Assembly (NCBI GenBank): GCA_004794655.1
Contig: SMMW01000618.1
Span: forward strand, 1,612,001 to 1,676,000
Direction of reading: 5' to 3'
DNA from: Marisa cornuarietis
Taxonomy: Eukaryota > Mollusca > Gastropoda > Architaenioglossa > Ampullariidae
Length of the DNA stretch: 64,000 nt
A program made the translations under genes and the position numbers. This document shows positions 1-11,289 of the stretch, one piece after another. How positions within the stretch are numbered: the first letter of the stretch is position 1; each line of letters opens with the position of its first letter. Below the pieces are notes generated by a model, which saw only the letters and a list, made by a program, of their open reading frames with translations, ran no database searches and was not told the DNA's origin.

Positions 1-704
1 GTTCAAAGTGTCATTAGTTCGATCCTCGTAGTATTCATAATTCTATTATTTTTTTGCTTTTGGTAAGTTTCGTATTTTTTAATATTTTATAGTATACATC
101 TCAGCTTATTACACAAATTATGGTTACATTATGTTCAAGGGTTTGGGTTAGAAGTAATTAGGGTTTGCGTTAGGATATAGACTAGTACTTTTCGACAGAG
201 TAGAGCACTAGGGTTCAGTCTGATTTCAACAATAATCGACGATAGACACTGTGGTTAGAGAGGGGTCAGAGGTTGTAGGTGGGAGAGGGTGTTGGATCAT
301 CAACTCTTGCATTAAAACAAATGTCGGCGTTAGACTAAACCTTGAACATTTGCGACCTAAAAACGAAGACAGCAGTTTCAGCCCAGTAACATTTATAAGA
401 TGCTTTGACTTTACTTCAACAAAATCGGTATATGTAAGTCTTAAGGTGTTAATGAACAATGATATAATTCTGTACCCTGTCGAACGATCGCCAGAAGAAA
501 GTAAGTGCATGTACTTACATAGATGGCAGCAGACATTTTCAACGGGAAGTTTATCAAATGTATTCTTTTGCGTGATTGTCTCACATTATTGTCTGACGTT
601 GATGTCGAGAGCTGACGATATATGAATAACTTAGATGTGTTTTGACTCGTTATGTGTGTTGCTACAGTTTCTCCTCTTCTTAATCTTGCAGTCCATGCTT
701 CTTC
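1..704. repeat. Left arm, outer part, of a large inverted duplication
   Basis: The reverse complement of this stretch matches about 25310-25985. Shared landmarks are the run around 120-170 (facing 25830-25960), the stretch at 230-330 (facing 25700-25790) and the stretch at 686-704 (facing 25312-25330). Open frames of up to 124 codons exist on both strands here but are not kept open in the other arm, so I see no gene. Confidence 0.75.
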
Positions 705-834
705 ATGTCTAGCACGCACCTTCATCTACTGGATGAGTGTCTCTCATTCGTTGCCTCTTTGCGCTATCATAGGAGTGACCAATTGTAACAAACCCTACAA
801 ACGTTAGGTTTTCACTTCCGTTTCCGATTTCAAA

Positions 835-939
835 ATGGCGGGTTTTCCTAACGTCCAAGAAATTTTAGAATTGAGCTTTTCTGTCATAAGAACCTTGTTA
901 AAGAAGACTGATTGCAAAATCAACAGTAGTATTTTCTGA
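835..939 (+). CDS. Short ORF at the left end of the hAT-like element (unrecognised)
   Basis: An ATG-initiated frame of 34 codons ends at TGA 937-939, just before the nested LINE begins near 951. It lies 120 bp inside the left inverted repeat, where a transposase reading frame could start, but it is too short to recognise. It may equally be a chance frame. Confidence 0.25.
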   Translation: MAGFPNVQEILELSFSVIRTLLKKTDCKINSSIF

Positions 940-954
940 AAAATGTATTTTCAG

Positions 955-3084
955 TCAGTCAGTCGTCCCTTGCCTGGCACCTGGCGTTGGGGGGAGCACA
1001 TGGATAGACGCGGCAGCTGATAGGGCCCGCCACTCTTGCCTGTTTTGGGCAATAGTCAGCAGGTCCTGTACAGGACGACCAGTCCAGTCTTTGACGTTCG
1101 TAAGCCAGTTCTTTCTCTGACCACCGCGGCGTCGGCTACCCTCCAAGGTGCCTTGAAGGATAGTCTTCGACAAGGTGTCGTGCCGGGTTACATGGCCAAA
1201 GAAGACCAGCTTACGTCGCTTGACTGTTGATAGTAGAGGTTCCTGGTGTCCTACCAGTGTGGCAATCTTGTTTCTTACAAAGTCGTTGGTTTTGTGTTCT
1301 TTGTATGAGATCCGGAGCAGCCTCCTCAGACACTTGTGCTCGAATGCCTGGATTCTCCTTTCTGTTTCGGCGAGTAGAGTCCACGTGTCGCATCCGTAGA
1401 GCAGGATCGGCACTACCAGGGATTTGTATAGCCTGTACTTGGTAGTGAACCTTATCTTGTGGCTATGCCAGATCCTATCTAGCCTAGCCATTGCTGCTGT
1501 TGCTGTTGCGATCCTGATGCGGATATCTTGCGTGGAGCTGCCGTCCTTGGAGAGGGTGGCTCCCAAGTACTTGAAGCTGCTTACCTCTTCGAGCTAAACC
1601 CCGTTCATATAGATCTCTGCTTTGCCGTTGCCATTGATCATAACTTTGCTCTTTTCTGTGCTTGTCTCCATTCCATATGCGTTTGAGCTGTCTGTCAGTC
1701 TGTTGGTGAGGTCTTGCAGTTCCTTGTTTGTACCTGCTAACAGATCTATATCATCTGCAAAGCGTAGGTTGCAGATTGGTCTTCCACCGATTGAAATGGA
1801 GGTATGGTGGTCATGAAGAGCTTCAAGCATGATGTTCTCCAAGAATATATTAAACAACACGGGTGATAGGGGACATCCTTGACGTACCCCTACTGTGGTA
1901 CGAAAGTAAGCTCCTATTTGGTTGTTAAGCAAAACTGTACTCGTTGAGCTGTTATACAACGCTTCAACGACTTGGACAAGCCCTTCTTCAATGTTGAATT
2001 TCCGCATCACATGCCATAGCCCCTCGTGCCAGACTCTGTCAAATGCCTTCTTAAAGTCAATGAAGTTGTGGTAAAGGTCCCGCTGATGCTGCAGATGCTT
2101 TTCTATAAGAAGACGACAGTTGAAGATCTGCTCAACTGTGCTTCTACGTGGTCTGAAGCCAGCCTGTTCTTCTGCTAGCAGCTCTTCTGCGGTGGTTCTG
2201 ATGCGGTTCTGTATGACCTTCAGCATGACTTTACTTGGGTGACTGATAAGGCTTATTGTTCTGTAGTTCTGACACTGTTTGCTGTTTCCTTTCTTTGGGA
2301 GGGGAATGATTAGTGACTGCGTCCATTCTCTGGGCCATTCCTTGCACTCCCAGACTCTTTGGCACAGAACAGTTAGGGCTTTTGTAGTTGCTTCCCCACC
2401 CTGCTTGAGCAGCTCAGCTGGTACATTATCAACGCCTGGTGACTTTCCTCCCTTCAGACTATGTACAGCTTTTTCGACCTCTTCCCGTAGGACTGGTATG
2501 TCTGCAGGTTCACTGTCTCTGGTCTGGTTGTTTTGGAGAATGTTGGCGTCGGTCTTCAGCTGGTAATTGTACAGGTCCTTGCAGTATTCTGTCCATCGGT
2601 TGAGTACAGCATTGCCTTCTGTGAGAAGGTGACCATTGCTGTCTTCGATGACTGAGATCTTTTGCTGGTCTGTCTTAGTGAGGGTCTTTAGAAGTTGGTA
2701 GGCCTTTTTGCTGTCACCTCGTGCCATTCCAACCTCTATGTCCTGGCACTGCTTCTCGATCCAGCTCTCCCTAGCTGCCTTCATCCCTTTCTTAATGACA
2801 CAATTCACTTCTTTGTATTTGGTTGCTGCTTCTGGTTTACTTTTCTTTTCCCTCTTCAAGGCCCTCCTTTGGTCACAGAGGTCTAGTATGTCGTTCGTGA
2901 CCCATGGCTGTTTCTTATTTCTATGTCGCCCTAGAACCTCTTGGGCTGTCGACAGTAGCACCTCTTTGATGTTTCCAGCGAGGGTGTCTACATCACAGTC
3001 CACCAGGTTCAGTGCGCCAAATTTTCCGCCAACCGTGGCCTTGAAGACTTCTGCAACCTTTGGGTCTTGCAGGCATTCGAGCAC
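955..3084 (-). pseudogene. RTE-like LINE reverse transcriptase with one in-frame stop
   Basis: Two open segments share one frame (3084-1594 and 1593-955), separated only by a TAG at 1594-1596. Reverse transcriptase blocks appear in order: the GKSPGVDNVPAELLK fingers region, AGFRPRRSTVEQIF, motif A in NFIDFKKAFDRVWHEGLW, motif B in GVRQGCPLSPVLFN, and catalytic motif C in LRFADDIDLLAG. After the stop comes the family's C-terminal part with FEHKCLRRLLRIS and a basic RRRGGQRKNW stretch. The first aspartate of motif A and the FADD pair are intact, so domain loss is limited to the nonsense codon. The start is set by the frame edge, because the true N-terminus is replaced by the inverted piece at 3070-3188. 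Confidence 0.9.
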
Positions 3085-3188
3085 AAGTGTCTGAGGAGGC
3101 TGCTCCGGATCTCATACAAAGAACACAAAACCAACGACTTTGTAAGAAACAAGATTGCCACACTGGTAGGACACCAGGAACCTCTACT
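3070..3188 (+). repeat. 119-bp inverted copy of the LINE's own 3' coding region
   Basis: The plus strand here reads base for base as the reverse complement of 1232-1350, with mismatches only outside those limits. It replaces the short stretch expected between the endonuclease and reverse transcriptase. It must have arisen inside this element, by inversion or template switching during or after insertion. Confidence 0.9.
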
Positions 3189-3387
3189 TCAGCCTCAGCT
3201 TCAGGTTTGTTAGAACTATGCCTATGTCAGCGTCTGGGTACGTCCTTGTCTTGGCCCTGTTGATGCTGGATTTGAAGCGTCTCGGCAGTAGGATGTAGTC
3301 GATCTGATTATGGACCAATCCGTCTGGTGAGTGCCAGGTGGCCGTCCTTGATTTCTTGTGGGGATACAAGGTGTTGGCTAAGGTGAG
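3189..3387 (-). pseudogene. Endonuclease C-terminal fragment of the RTE-like LINE
   Basis: The minus strand encodes TATWHSPDGLVHNQIDYILL followed by a basic helix and LTNLKLRLK. This is the end of the APE-type endonuclease of RTE-like LINEs and parallels the TWTSPDGRTQSQIDHI block of the element at 20855. The final G-S-D-H catalytic motif, intact in that other element (DVGSDHHLL), is missing: the frame runs from DADIG straight into IVLTNLK. An internal deletion has removed the catalytic histidine. Confidence 0.8.
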
Positions 3388-3452
3388 TTTCCGTTGTATT
3401 GACAGAAAGGTTAAAGTGGCAGCCCAAGACCAGTATATAGGATCCCAACAGC
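3388..3452 (-). repeat. 65-bp inverted copy of neighbouring host DNA
   Basis: This matches the reverse complement of 4094-4158 with about two differences. It is closer to that left-arm sequence than to the same region of the right arm (about 24843-24905), so the copy was taken locally. It lies between the broken 5' end of the LINE and the hAT right end. Confidence 0.8.
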
Positions 3453-3530
3453 ATTTTATTAAAATTTATTAAAATTTTATTAAAAATTTTATTAAAATTT
3501 ATTAACATTTTATTAAAATTTAATTAAGGT
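3453..3530. repeat. AT-rich tandem repeat of TTATTAAAATT-type units
   Basis: Roughly seven imperfect copies of an 11-12-bp A/T unit fill the gap between the inverted host piece and the hAT right terminal region. No coding potential. Confidence 0.7.
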
Positions 3531-3654
3531 CCGTGTCTCTTCGTAACAGCAAACCGGAACCGGAAACACGTGCTCGCTGATAGGGAAAGCCGAGACTTAC
3601 ACCGGATATAAAACTGAGACACTTATTCAGTAGATAAAGGTCCCTGATGTCTAG

Positions 3655-5640
3655 TCTTATTCTTCAGTAAGATAATCCCTCGCTAAAGTTGGTGATCACA
3701 AGACGTTGACATCCCAAGTCTGCAATGCATTTTTCCGCATCAAGAAAACTAGTATGAGCAGACTCTTCTGTGAATGAGAAATCGTGCTGTCATAGGAAAA
3801 CTTTAGAAGTGTTCTGCTTTAACCTAAGCTTGAGAGAAAGATAGGATGGTTTGTAATCTTACAATGCAGATCCTCCTGACTTACAACACTGTGCACAGAC
3901 TTCCTTCAACCGCAGATACCATGACGACAACAGAAAGGTGATAACAACATTTTGTAAGTCACATCAACATGCGGGTTTTTTTGTGTGTGTTTCTTTTCAC
4001 GAACAACAGACCTCACCACAAGACCCTGGCACAGTAGTTTGAAGGCTAGGAGATGGATTGGTTTGGTTCGTAGGTGTCTGAAAATATCTTTCTTGCTGCT
4101 GGGATCCTATATACTGGTCTTGGGCTGCCACTTTAACCTTTCTGTCAATACAACGAAAAACATAAATATAAGTGAGTGAGGATTAAATAAAAACATTTAA
4201 GTGTTGAACTTCCTCTTACTTCAGTAGATAATAGGATGCACTTGAAATTCAGGCTGAGGACATAAATGCTTCACTCGTAAAACATTTGAACAATTATAAC
4301 ACTTAGTGAATAACATCAAGCGCATTAAAATAAAGGTTTTATTGTGATTATTATTAAATAACCAATTTAATTTCTTTGACGGCGGTAAGCTCGCTGAAAA
4401 CTGTCTAACTCACTCTATCTTATAGTTTACTAATATTATCTAGCTGTGTACGACCGCATCTGTAAGCCTGTGCGGGTATGTGTATGTCAGTGCATGTGAG
4501 GTGTGGTCCAGATAGGCGGTAAATAAATAAGAAAGAAAGTCAAACTCTTATGTTTTTCTGGTTAAAATGATTCTTATTTGCTAATAATTTCTAGATATTA
4601 GAAAGTGTATGATTACTTTACTTAAATTAATGAAGAGCGATTTTTCCTCTGAAAACTCTCTGATAGAAAGAGTCACAACTCCTAACAGAAAAATAAAGTT
4701 TTGACGGAAAATGTTTAAAAAACTACGGAAATCGCTACATACTGTGCATTGCCGAAAAACATTTAACAATGAGTTTTACTGATATTTTAAAGAAATCTGT
4801 TCTGTAATAGTTTTACCGACAGGTATCGGTTATTTTCTACTGCATTCTAAATTAGTTTTGCAATTTGGGACAGCAATTTTCGCTGCTTTTAACTGCTTTC
4901 AGCTTTCTTTAAATGATAATAAATTAATTACAATGTGTACTAGAAATTTACTTACCATTATGAGGAGAGCTGCATTTAAAGACATTTACTACATAATTAT
5001 TATACCTTCCTCTTTCACTCACATATTTCCAAGCGACCATGTTCTCACTTTTTTCTCATGCTCGATCTCTTTCTTCTTCTTTCTGTCTTTCACAAAATGA
5101 ATTGTGCTCACGGTCCATGTACACAATTTCTGGAACGCGGTTTCTTTTAAATTAATTTTCTTCTCTTTATTACGGCTTCTCAATCATTGGATTGTGTGTT
5201 CTTTTACAGATTCTTCATGCAAACGCACTAAATGATACGTTCTCTCGCCCTCTGTATCTCTTTCTCTCTTTCTCTTCATACAATCTGTTATTTAGACGGT
5301 CCTGGGACGTGTTTGTAGACCTTGTCTTGTTTTTGTTTCCTCTGCAATGTTTACAGGGCCCACTTTTTGTCGTGAATACAGCCTTATTTGCTGGTTCGGC
5401 GTAAAACACTATTTACCTCCACTCTTATTCTCTTGTAAACACTTAATTTTTATATAAAATAGTGTTTCGTACACATGAACACTTAGAATCAATCCAAGAC
5501 CACACCTCACACACGGCACTGGATTGAATTGTAAAGAATCTCATATCAACAACAATATACAGCCTATACAAAAAGCACAGTAACCTACACTTAGCAAAAA
5601 TTGACACAGGAAAAATGCCCAATTCACCCAACACCAAGCA
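3655..5640. repeat. Left arm, inner part, of the inverted duplication; no intact gene
   Basis: Reading inward, this matches the reverse complement of about 23135-25310. Shared marks include the block at 4385-4560 (facing 24440-24610), 4680-4900 (facing 24110-24330), 5190-5300 (facing 23730-23830) and 5560-5635 (facing 23140-23200). A further copy, in right-arm orientation, lies at 18465-19138. Open frames here (for example 4858-5100) are interrupted in the other copies. Confidence 0.75.
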
Positions 5641-5649
5641 TGTCTCGTC

Positions 5650-6020
5650 CACGCCCGTGTCTCAAGCCTCTGGGTCAGACTGTGTTCTTGGCGGGGCAGT
5701 GTTTTACTTTTGAAATAAAACTGTTTCCAGAACAATTTCTCATGCTCAGCATGGCACCACCCAGACTTTTGTGGCCTTTCCACCAGGCACAGGTAAAATC
5801 GTGGTAGTGCTGCTGGTGGCTACAGAATGGCTGTGACGTGGTGAAGACCTCTACATTGTCAGTGCTGGATACCGGAGTCGGTCAATGTGCAGCCTGTTGC
5901 ACAACCTATTCAAGCAGACTCTTAGCACACAGCATACCGGCCAGCCTCACCTGCTAGAATATTTTTATCACGGTAAAGATGTGGAGAAGGCCGTCAAGTT
6001 GAACAAGGCTAGATAGATAA
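5650..6020 (+). pseudogene. P-loop NTPase gene fragment, left-arm copy
   Basis: In one frame from about 5765 the DNA reads TFVAFPPGTGK, a Walker A motif in which the first glycine seen in the right-arm copy (TFVAGPPGTGK-like) has become phenylalanine. A stop follows after VATEWL, then the frame continues through LLHNLFKQTLSTQ and YHGKDVEKAVK. The mirror copy is at 20538-20822 on the minus strand. This is a piece of a larger P-loop ATPase; no Walker B or later motif is present, so its function cannot be named. Confidence 0.6.
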
Positions 6021-6108
6021 AAAGATGTGACATCGTTACGAACTCATAATCACCTCAGGTGTCTGAAATGTAATAGTTACACGGTCATTGATAATTGAAC
6101 ACTTTCAG

Positions 6109-6243
6109 ATGGGACGTCAGTTCTTTGCGGACGATACACAGTTTCTGAACAGTTTTTCCCCCGACCCAGCAGTTGCTAGGAATGCGCTTCAACGACTTGA
6201 ATCTTGTTGTGTTGCGGTGAAGGCCTGGATGACCAGGAATCGT
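6109..6243 (+). mobile_element. Short CR1/L2-group LINE fragment (RT motif C region)
   Basis: The plus strand encodes MGRQFFADDTQ, then SFSPDPAVARNALQRLESCC and AWMTRNRL. This is nearly identical to the 14885-15045 part of the LINE at 14220-17260 and includes the FADD catalytic box. It is a 135-bp orphan piece. Confidence 0.85.
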
Positions 6244-6284
6244 CTTTCAGCTTTATTCTAACCATTTTGAGCAGAGAAGTGGCA

Positions 6285-6696
6285 TCAGTCCTGTATCTCT
6301 TTACTGTCTACTGCCCAAGAAGACAGACGCCACATACACACGTTTGCTCGACTACGTCAATCGTCTACAGCCACATACACATCCACGGGTGATCCTGACT
6401 GACTTTGAAATTGCTGCAATGGAACCCTTTCGACGACACTATCCGCATGCCTGTGTGACTTGATGTTACTTCCATCTCAGCCAGAGTGTGTTGCGAAAAG
6501 TTTTTGAGATAGGAATGCGCCCAGCATATGAAACAGATGAAGCAATTAAAACTGGTGTCGGTTGCCTCGCTGCTCTAGCACATGTTCCTGTTGACGACTT
6601 GCAGACCAGCTTTGAAAAATTGGCGAACATCATGCCTGAACATCCTCAGATGGACGATTTATTGAGCTATTTTGAACACGCATATGTCAGTTAAAC
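6285..6696 (+). pseudogene. MULE-type transposase fragment
   Basis: One frame reads PVSLYCLLPKKTDATYTRLL, then RVILTDFEIAAMEPFRRHYP, then after a TGA stop CYFHLSQSVLRKVFEIGMRP and on to a TAA near 6694. The L-x-T-D-F-E segment and the following F-H-L-S-Q-S-V block are the central DDE core of Mutator-like (MULE) transposases found with FLYWCH fingers in animals. The stop falls where the family usually has glycine. The N-terminal finger and the first catalytic aspartate are absent. Confidence 0.75.
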
Positions 6697-6744
6697 TGTA
6701 TTATGGATTCAAATCATTACGGTCATAGCGACGTCCTTACATAT

Positions 6745-8465
<1,721 letters not shown>

Positions 8466-8634
8466 CACATCTATATGCACACATAAAATTTTATTTTTGT
8501 CGACTCTTTTTTTCTACAGAAATCGATCGACTATTTTAGGAGCCAAACATTTTGTTCTATGTCTCAAAACGTTATATGATGTTAATATCTATATTATCTA
8601 AACAACAGCATATATTTTAGTCTGATTGCAGTCA

Positions 8635-9484
8635 GGTGATCACGGTGGAACGGTGTGTCTGTGTAATATTTCCTCTTCGAGCTTCAATATTGATAAGCAC
8701 GCGCGAAATGGGCTCACTGATTGCTTTCACATTCCTAGGTTTTCAGCTTTGTTACGTGGTGTTCCCTCTGTCATATTTCGGTGATGTGTGTGACAGTATC
8801 CCTGGTCTTTCAACCAGAACGTGAATACTGGCCCCGGGGACGGGCACGTGCGCAGTAGTTACTTAACACCGGCCGCCCACGTCAACATAAACTGCAGGGA
8901 AAACACACACGATAATCACACGTCGGTCATTCGATTCCACAACTTGGCTCACGAGCCCCCACCCCTGCTATACACAATACTCAACGACGTGTGATTTCAA
9001 TGTAACAATAAAGAACAGAATACCATTACGCGTCCATACCAAAACATACGCCCCCTTCTTCCTCGCCAAAGGGCCTCAGTTTGTCAACAACTGACCTAGA
9101 CACTAATGTGGGCCGATTGTTACCTACCCACTAGAGTTATCTCATGACAATGTGATTATCATTAATGGAAAGAGGAGTAGAGTAATTTTACCGAGCCAGT
9201 TTTATAAAGACAATGAAAGGTTTGTTGTCATTTTTACAAACAATTTGATCGGATTTGCATTTCCCATTAGCATATTTATAACGGCTACGATGGCAACAGC
9301 AGTCACTATTATTAAACTACAAGATGCATACAGATGGCGCCAAACGCCGAGTTCTGTTGACAGCGAAAGTTCTATCGGAACCATGCTGCCATTTGTTGCT
9401 CTGGAAACATTTATTTTAGCTTTTTACAATATCGCTCGTTATTTTTACCAAAGCTCTCTGTTTCTTGCTTTGTCATGTTTTTAG
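8635..9484 (+). pseudogene. Seven-transmembrane receptor pseudogene, split by a solo LTR
   Basis: Codons from the end of TM3 onward (VERCVCVIFPLRA, then MGSLIAFTFLGFQLCYVVFP) match the intact receptors at 28895, 36826 and 60725. After the solo LTR at 8789-9149 the frame resumes with the loop 2 block INGKRSRVILPS, TM5 and the RWRQ...SSVDSESS loop. Three further defects are visible: TM1 to mid-TM3 are absent; an in-frame deletion of about 18 codons removes the start of TM6 between DSESS and IGTMLPF; and TM7 ends early at LFLALSCF. The loop 3 segment FYNIARYFYQSS groups it with the receptor at 28895 rather than with the other two. Confidence 0.9.
8789..9149. mobile_element. Solo LTR (361 bp) with 5-bp target duplication
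   Basis: The insert starts TGTGACAG and ends CATGACA, the TG...CA ends of an LTR. It is flanked by ATGTG on both sides (8784-8788 and 9150-9154). Intact paralogues read straight across the site (GGTGATGTGATTATC at 37350), which gives the exact empty site inside a receptor codon series. An AATAAA at 9007-9012 fits the R region. No internal retrotransposon genes remain, so it formed by recombination between two LTRs. Superfamily cannot be assigned; a 5-bp duplication fits Ty3/Gypsy or Bel/Pao. Confidence 0.85.
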
Positions 9485-9494
9485 AGTTAATTTC

Positions 9495-9735
9495 AGGAAT
9501 CAACAGCTGTCGTCTGTGTTCTCCTATGATATAATTCTTGATCTTTTACGAGGGTCTTTTATTCCTCTGAAGGCGATAGATCTTCTCTTCAGAAAAGCAG
9601 TTGCCAGTTTTCTCTATAAGATTCTAAGAAATGTAGATGAGATATGACATGTGAAATCAGTTTGAAATTGAAAGCAGCGGGTGCTAGTAACTTTTCTGTA
9701 TGCCATGGCTCTATCAGTTTATTTGAAATATTTGG
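9495..9735. repeat. Duplicated receptor 3' flank, short copy
   Basis: It matches 30255-30490 and 46290-46530. It starts directly behind the pseudogene's TM7 remnant, so about 350 bp of the usual intervening flank is missing. It ends where the minus-strand LINE begins. Confidence 0.8.
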
Positions 9736-9737
9736 TC

Positions 9738-10870
9738 GCTAATACAAGCTTCTAGAGAGCTAATAGCAGAGTCAGAGTCAGCCGGTGGAGTGGAACAGTA
9801 AAGCTGCGTGTCATCAGCATAGGATTGATGAGAAACCTGGTGAGACTGGATGCACAATGAAAGTGGTTTAGTGTACAAGATAAACAGAACTGGGCCGAGT
9901 ACTGAGCCTTGGGGAACACCACAGAGAAGTGGAGCAGGGCGAGATGTTTGACCGTCAACTACCACAGTTTGGGTCCTATCAGTGAAATAGGAGTTGAACC
10001 ATGAGAGGACAGGACCAGAAATTCCGTAGAGGGTGTGGAGTCTATGAAGAGCAGAGAGTGGTCTATTGTGTCGAATGCAGCAGACAAGTCCAATAGAGTT
10101 AAGGGAGAAACATCACTACTGTCAAGGGTAGATAATACGTCTGTCGTTACTTTAATAAGAGTAGTCTCAGTGCTGTGAAAGGGTCTATATGCCGACTGAG
10201 CTTGTGGGAGAAGATGGTGCTCTTGTAAGTAGGCCCAGAGCTGTAGCAAAACTATTTTTTCTATTATCTTAGAGAGAAAAGACAAATTGGAGACTGAGCG
10301 GTAGTTGTTTAGCACATTGACATCAAGCGTGGATTTCTTAAGAAGTGGCCTCACCAGCGCATTTTTTAACAAAGATGGGAACACACCTGACGACAGGCTG
10401 ACATTTACAATATGTTTGATGGAAGGAAGTGAAATATCTAGACACTCGAGAAGAGGGCTTGTGGGCATCGAATCTAACTCGCAAGTTGTTGGTTTAGCTT
10501 TTAGAATAACCGCTTTCACATCGGCATCAGAGACTGGTAGAAACTTGGTCATTGAGCATCCCGGGAGGACATCACTGGAGATCTTGTCAAGCGCCGACAC
10601 CGAGTCTAAAGATGAACGAATGTCTGATATCTTGCTGGTGAAATAATCACTAAAAACATGTGGCAGCCGTGAAACAGGGTAGGCACTGTCATTTGATTGC
10701 AAATGGCAAATAGCTTCTTGTAGGAGGTGCAGTTAATTATTTGGCCCTGAAGATATGATGTTTTAGCATCGCTTTGCGGCATTATAACCTTCTTTGTGTA
10801 TGACGAGTCCAGTCTTCGCCAAACACGTTCAGCTCGCCGACGAGTGCGCTTCAGGTCACAGAAATGTGAC
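9738..10870 (-). pseudogene. CR1/L2-group LINE reverse transcriptase fragment
   Basis: On the minus strand, from about 10870 downward, come a linker rich in arginine, then NNYRSVSNLSFLSKIIEKIV, SAYRPFHSTETTLIKV, motif A in LLDLSAAFDTIDH, then after a frameshift near 10000-10030 motif B in CGVPQGSVLGPVLF and motif C in SYADDTQLY. The fragment stops at EACIS, where host flank begins. Endonuclease and 3' end are missing. The closest relative in the window is the plus-strand fragment at 11290-12300. Confidence 0.88.
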
Positions 10871-10919
10871 TGTCATATGACAACATGTGAAATCATATTG
10901 ACTCAGAGTGTGCTGGTAA

Positions 10920-11038
10920 CTTTGATGCCTGCAGTGGTCTACTTGCTCTATTGGTATAGTTTAACATTTTAGTGAGCGATTCGCCATGAGATAGTCTTTG
11001 TTGCTGACATGGCGTAAAACACCAAATAACTAACTAAC
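10920..11038 (+). mobile_element. SINE-like or LINE 3' end with an (ACTA)n tail
   Basis: The stretch ends in GGCGTAAAACACCAAATAACTAACTAAC, a short tandem tail of the kind that ends RTE-mobilised SINEs. I cannot see a clear tRNA-like promoter box, so class is uncertain. Confidence 0.4.
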
Positions 11039-11039
11039 A

Positions 11040-11280
11040 TGCAGTGATCGACTATCTCAGAAGCCAAACATTTTAATTATTTTGTTCTATGTCTCAAAAC
11101 GTTATATGATGTTAATATCAATATTATCTAAACAACAGCATATATTTTAGTCTGATTGCAGTCAGATGCTATACAATTTTCTAGCCTCCATAAATATTAA
11201 CAAATTCAACGTGTTTCGGTAATACTGATCTCATGAAACAAAACATTATAAAGTCGCGAACAAGTGCAGCCCTGGACAAT
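11040..11280. repeat. Duplicated receptor-array spacer
   Basis: 11047-11163 parallels 8525-8635 almost base for base. The following stretch to 11280 resembles part of the receptor 3' flanks at 62480-62530 and 38600-38640. It sits between two oppositely oriented LINE pieces. Confidence 0.65.
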
Positions 11281-11289
11281 TGTCAGTCG

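Larger units (their letters stand above)
951..3387 (-). mobile_element. RTE-like LINE, rearranged and 5'-truncated, nested in the hAT-like element
   Basis: On the minus strand this carries the end of an APE-type endonuclease (3189-3387), then a reverse transcriptase and its C-terminal tail (955-3084). It ends in a short tandem tail, four GACT-type units at 950-964, in place of poly(A). Tandem-repeat tails are typical of RTE-clade LINEs. Between endonuclease and reverse transcriptase a 119-bp piece of the element's own 3' coding region sits in inverted orientation. The copy is dead: one in-frame stop, an endonuclease without its final catalytic motif, and the internal inversion. Confidence 0.85.
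713..3646. mobile_element. hAT-like DNA transposon with a nested LINE
   Basis: The two ends are imperfect terminal inverted repeats: CACGCACCTTCATCTACTGG at 713 and, reading inward from 3646 on the other strand, CAGGGACCTTTATCTACTGA. About 26 of the first 31 positions match. Both sides carry the 8-bp duplication ATGTCTAG (705-712 and 3647-3654). The right arm of the inverted duplication (about 25300-25335) has the same site once with no insert. The CAGGG-type end and 8-bp duplication fit the hAT superfamily. No hAT transposase domain is visible; most of the interior is an RTE-like LINE in the opposite orientation (951-3387), so this is a non-autonomous or gutted copy. Confidence 0.8.

Noticed and set aside
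120..180. Telomere-like GGGTTTGGGTTAG and TTAGGGTTTGCG pieces
   Set aside because: Only a few scattered near-matches, repeated in the other arm of the inverted duplication; no tandem TTAGGG array.
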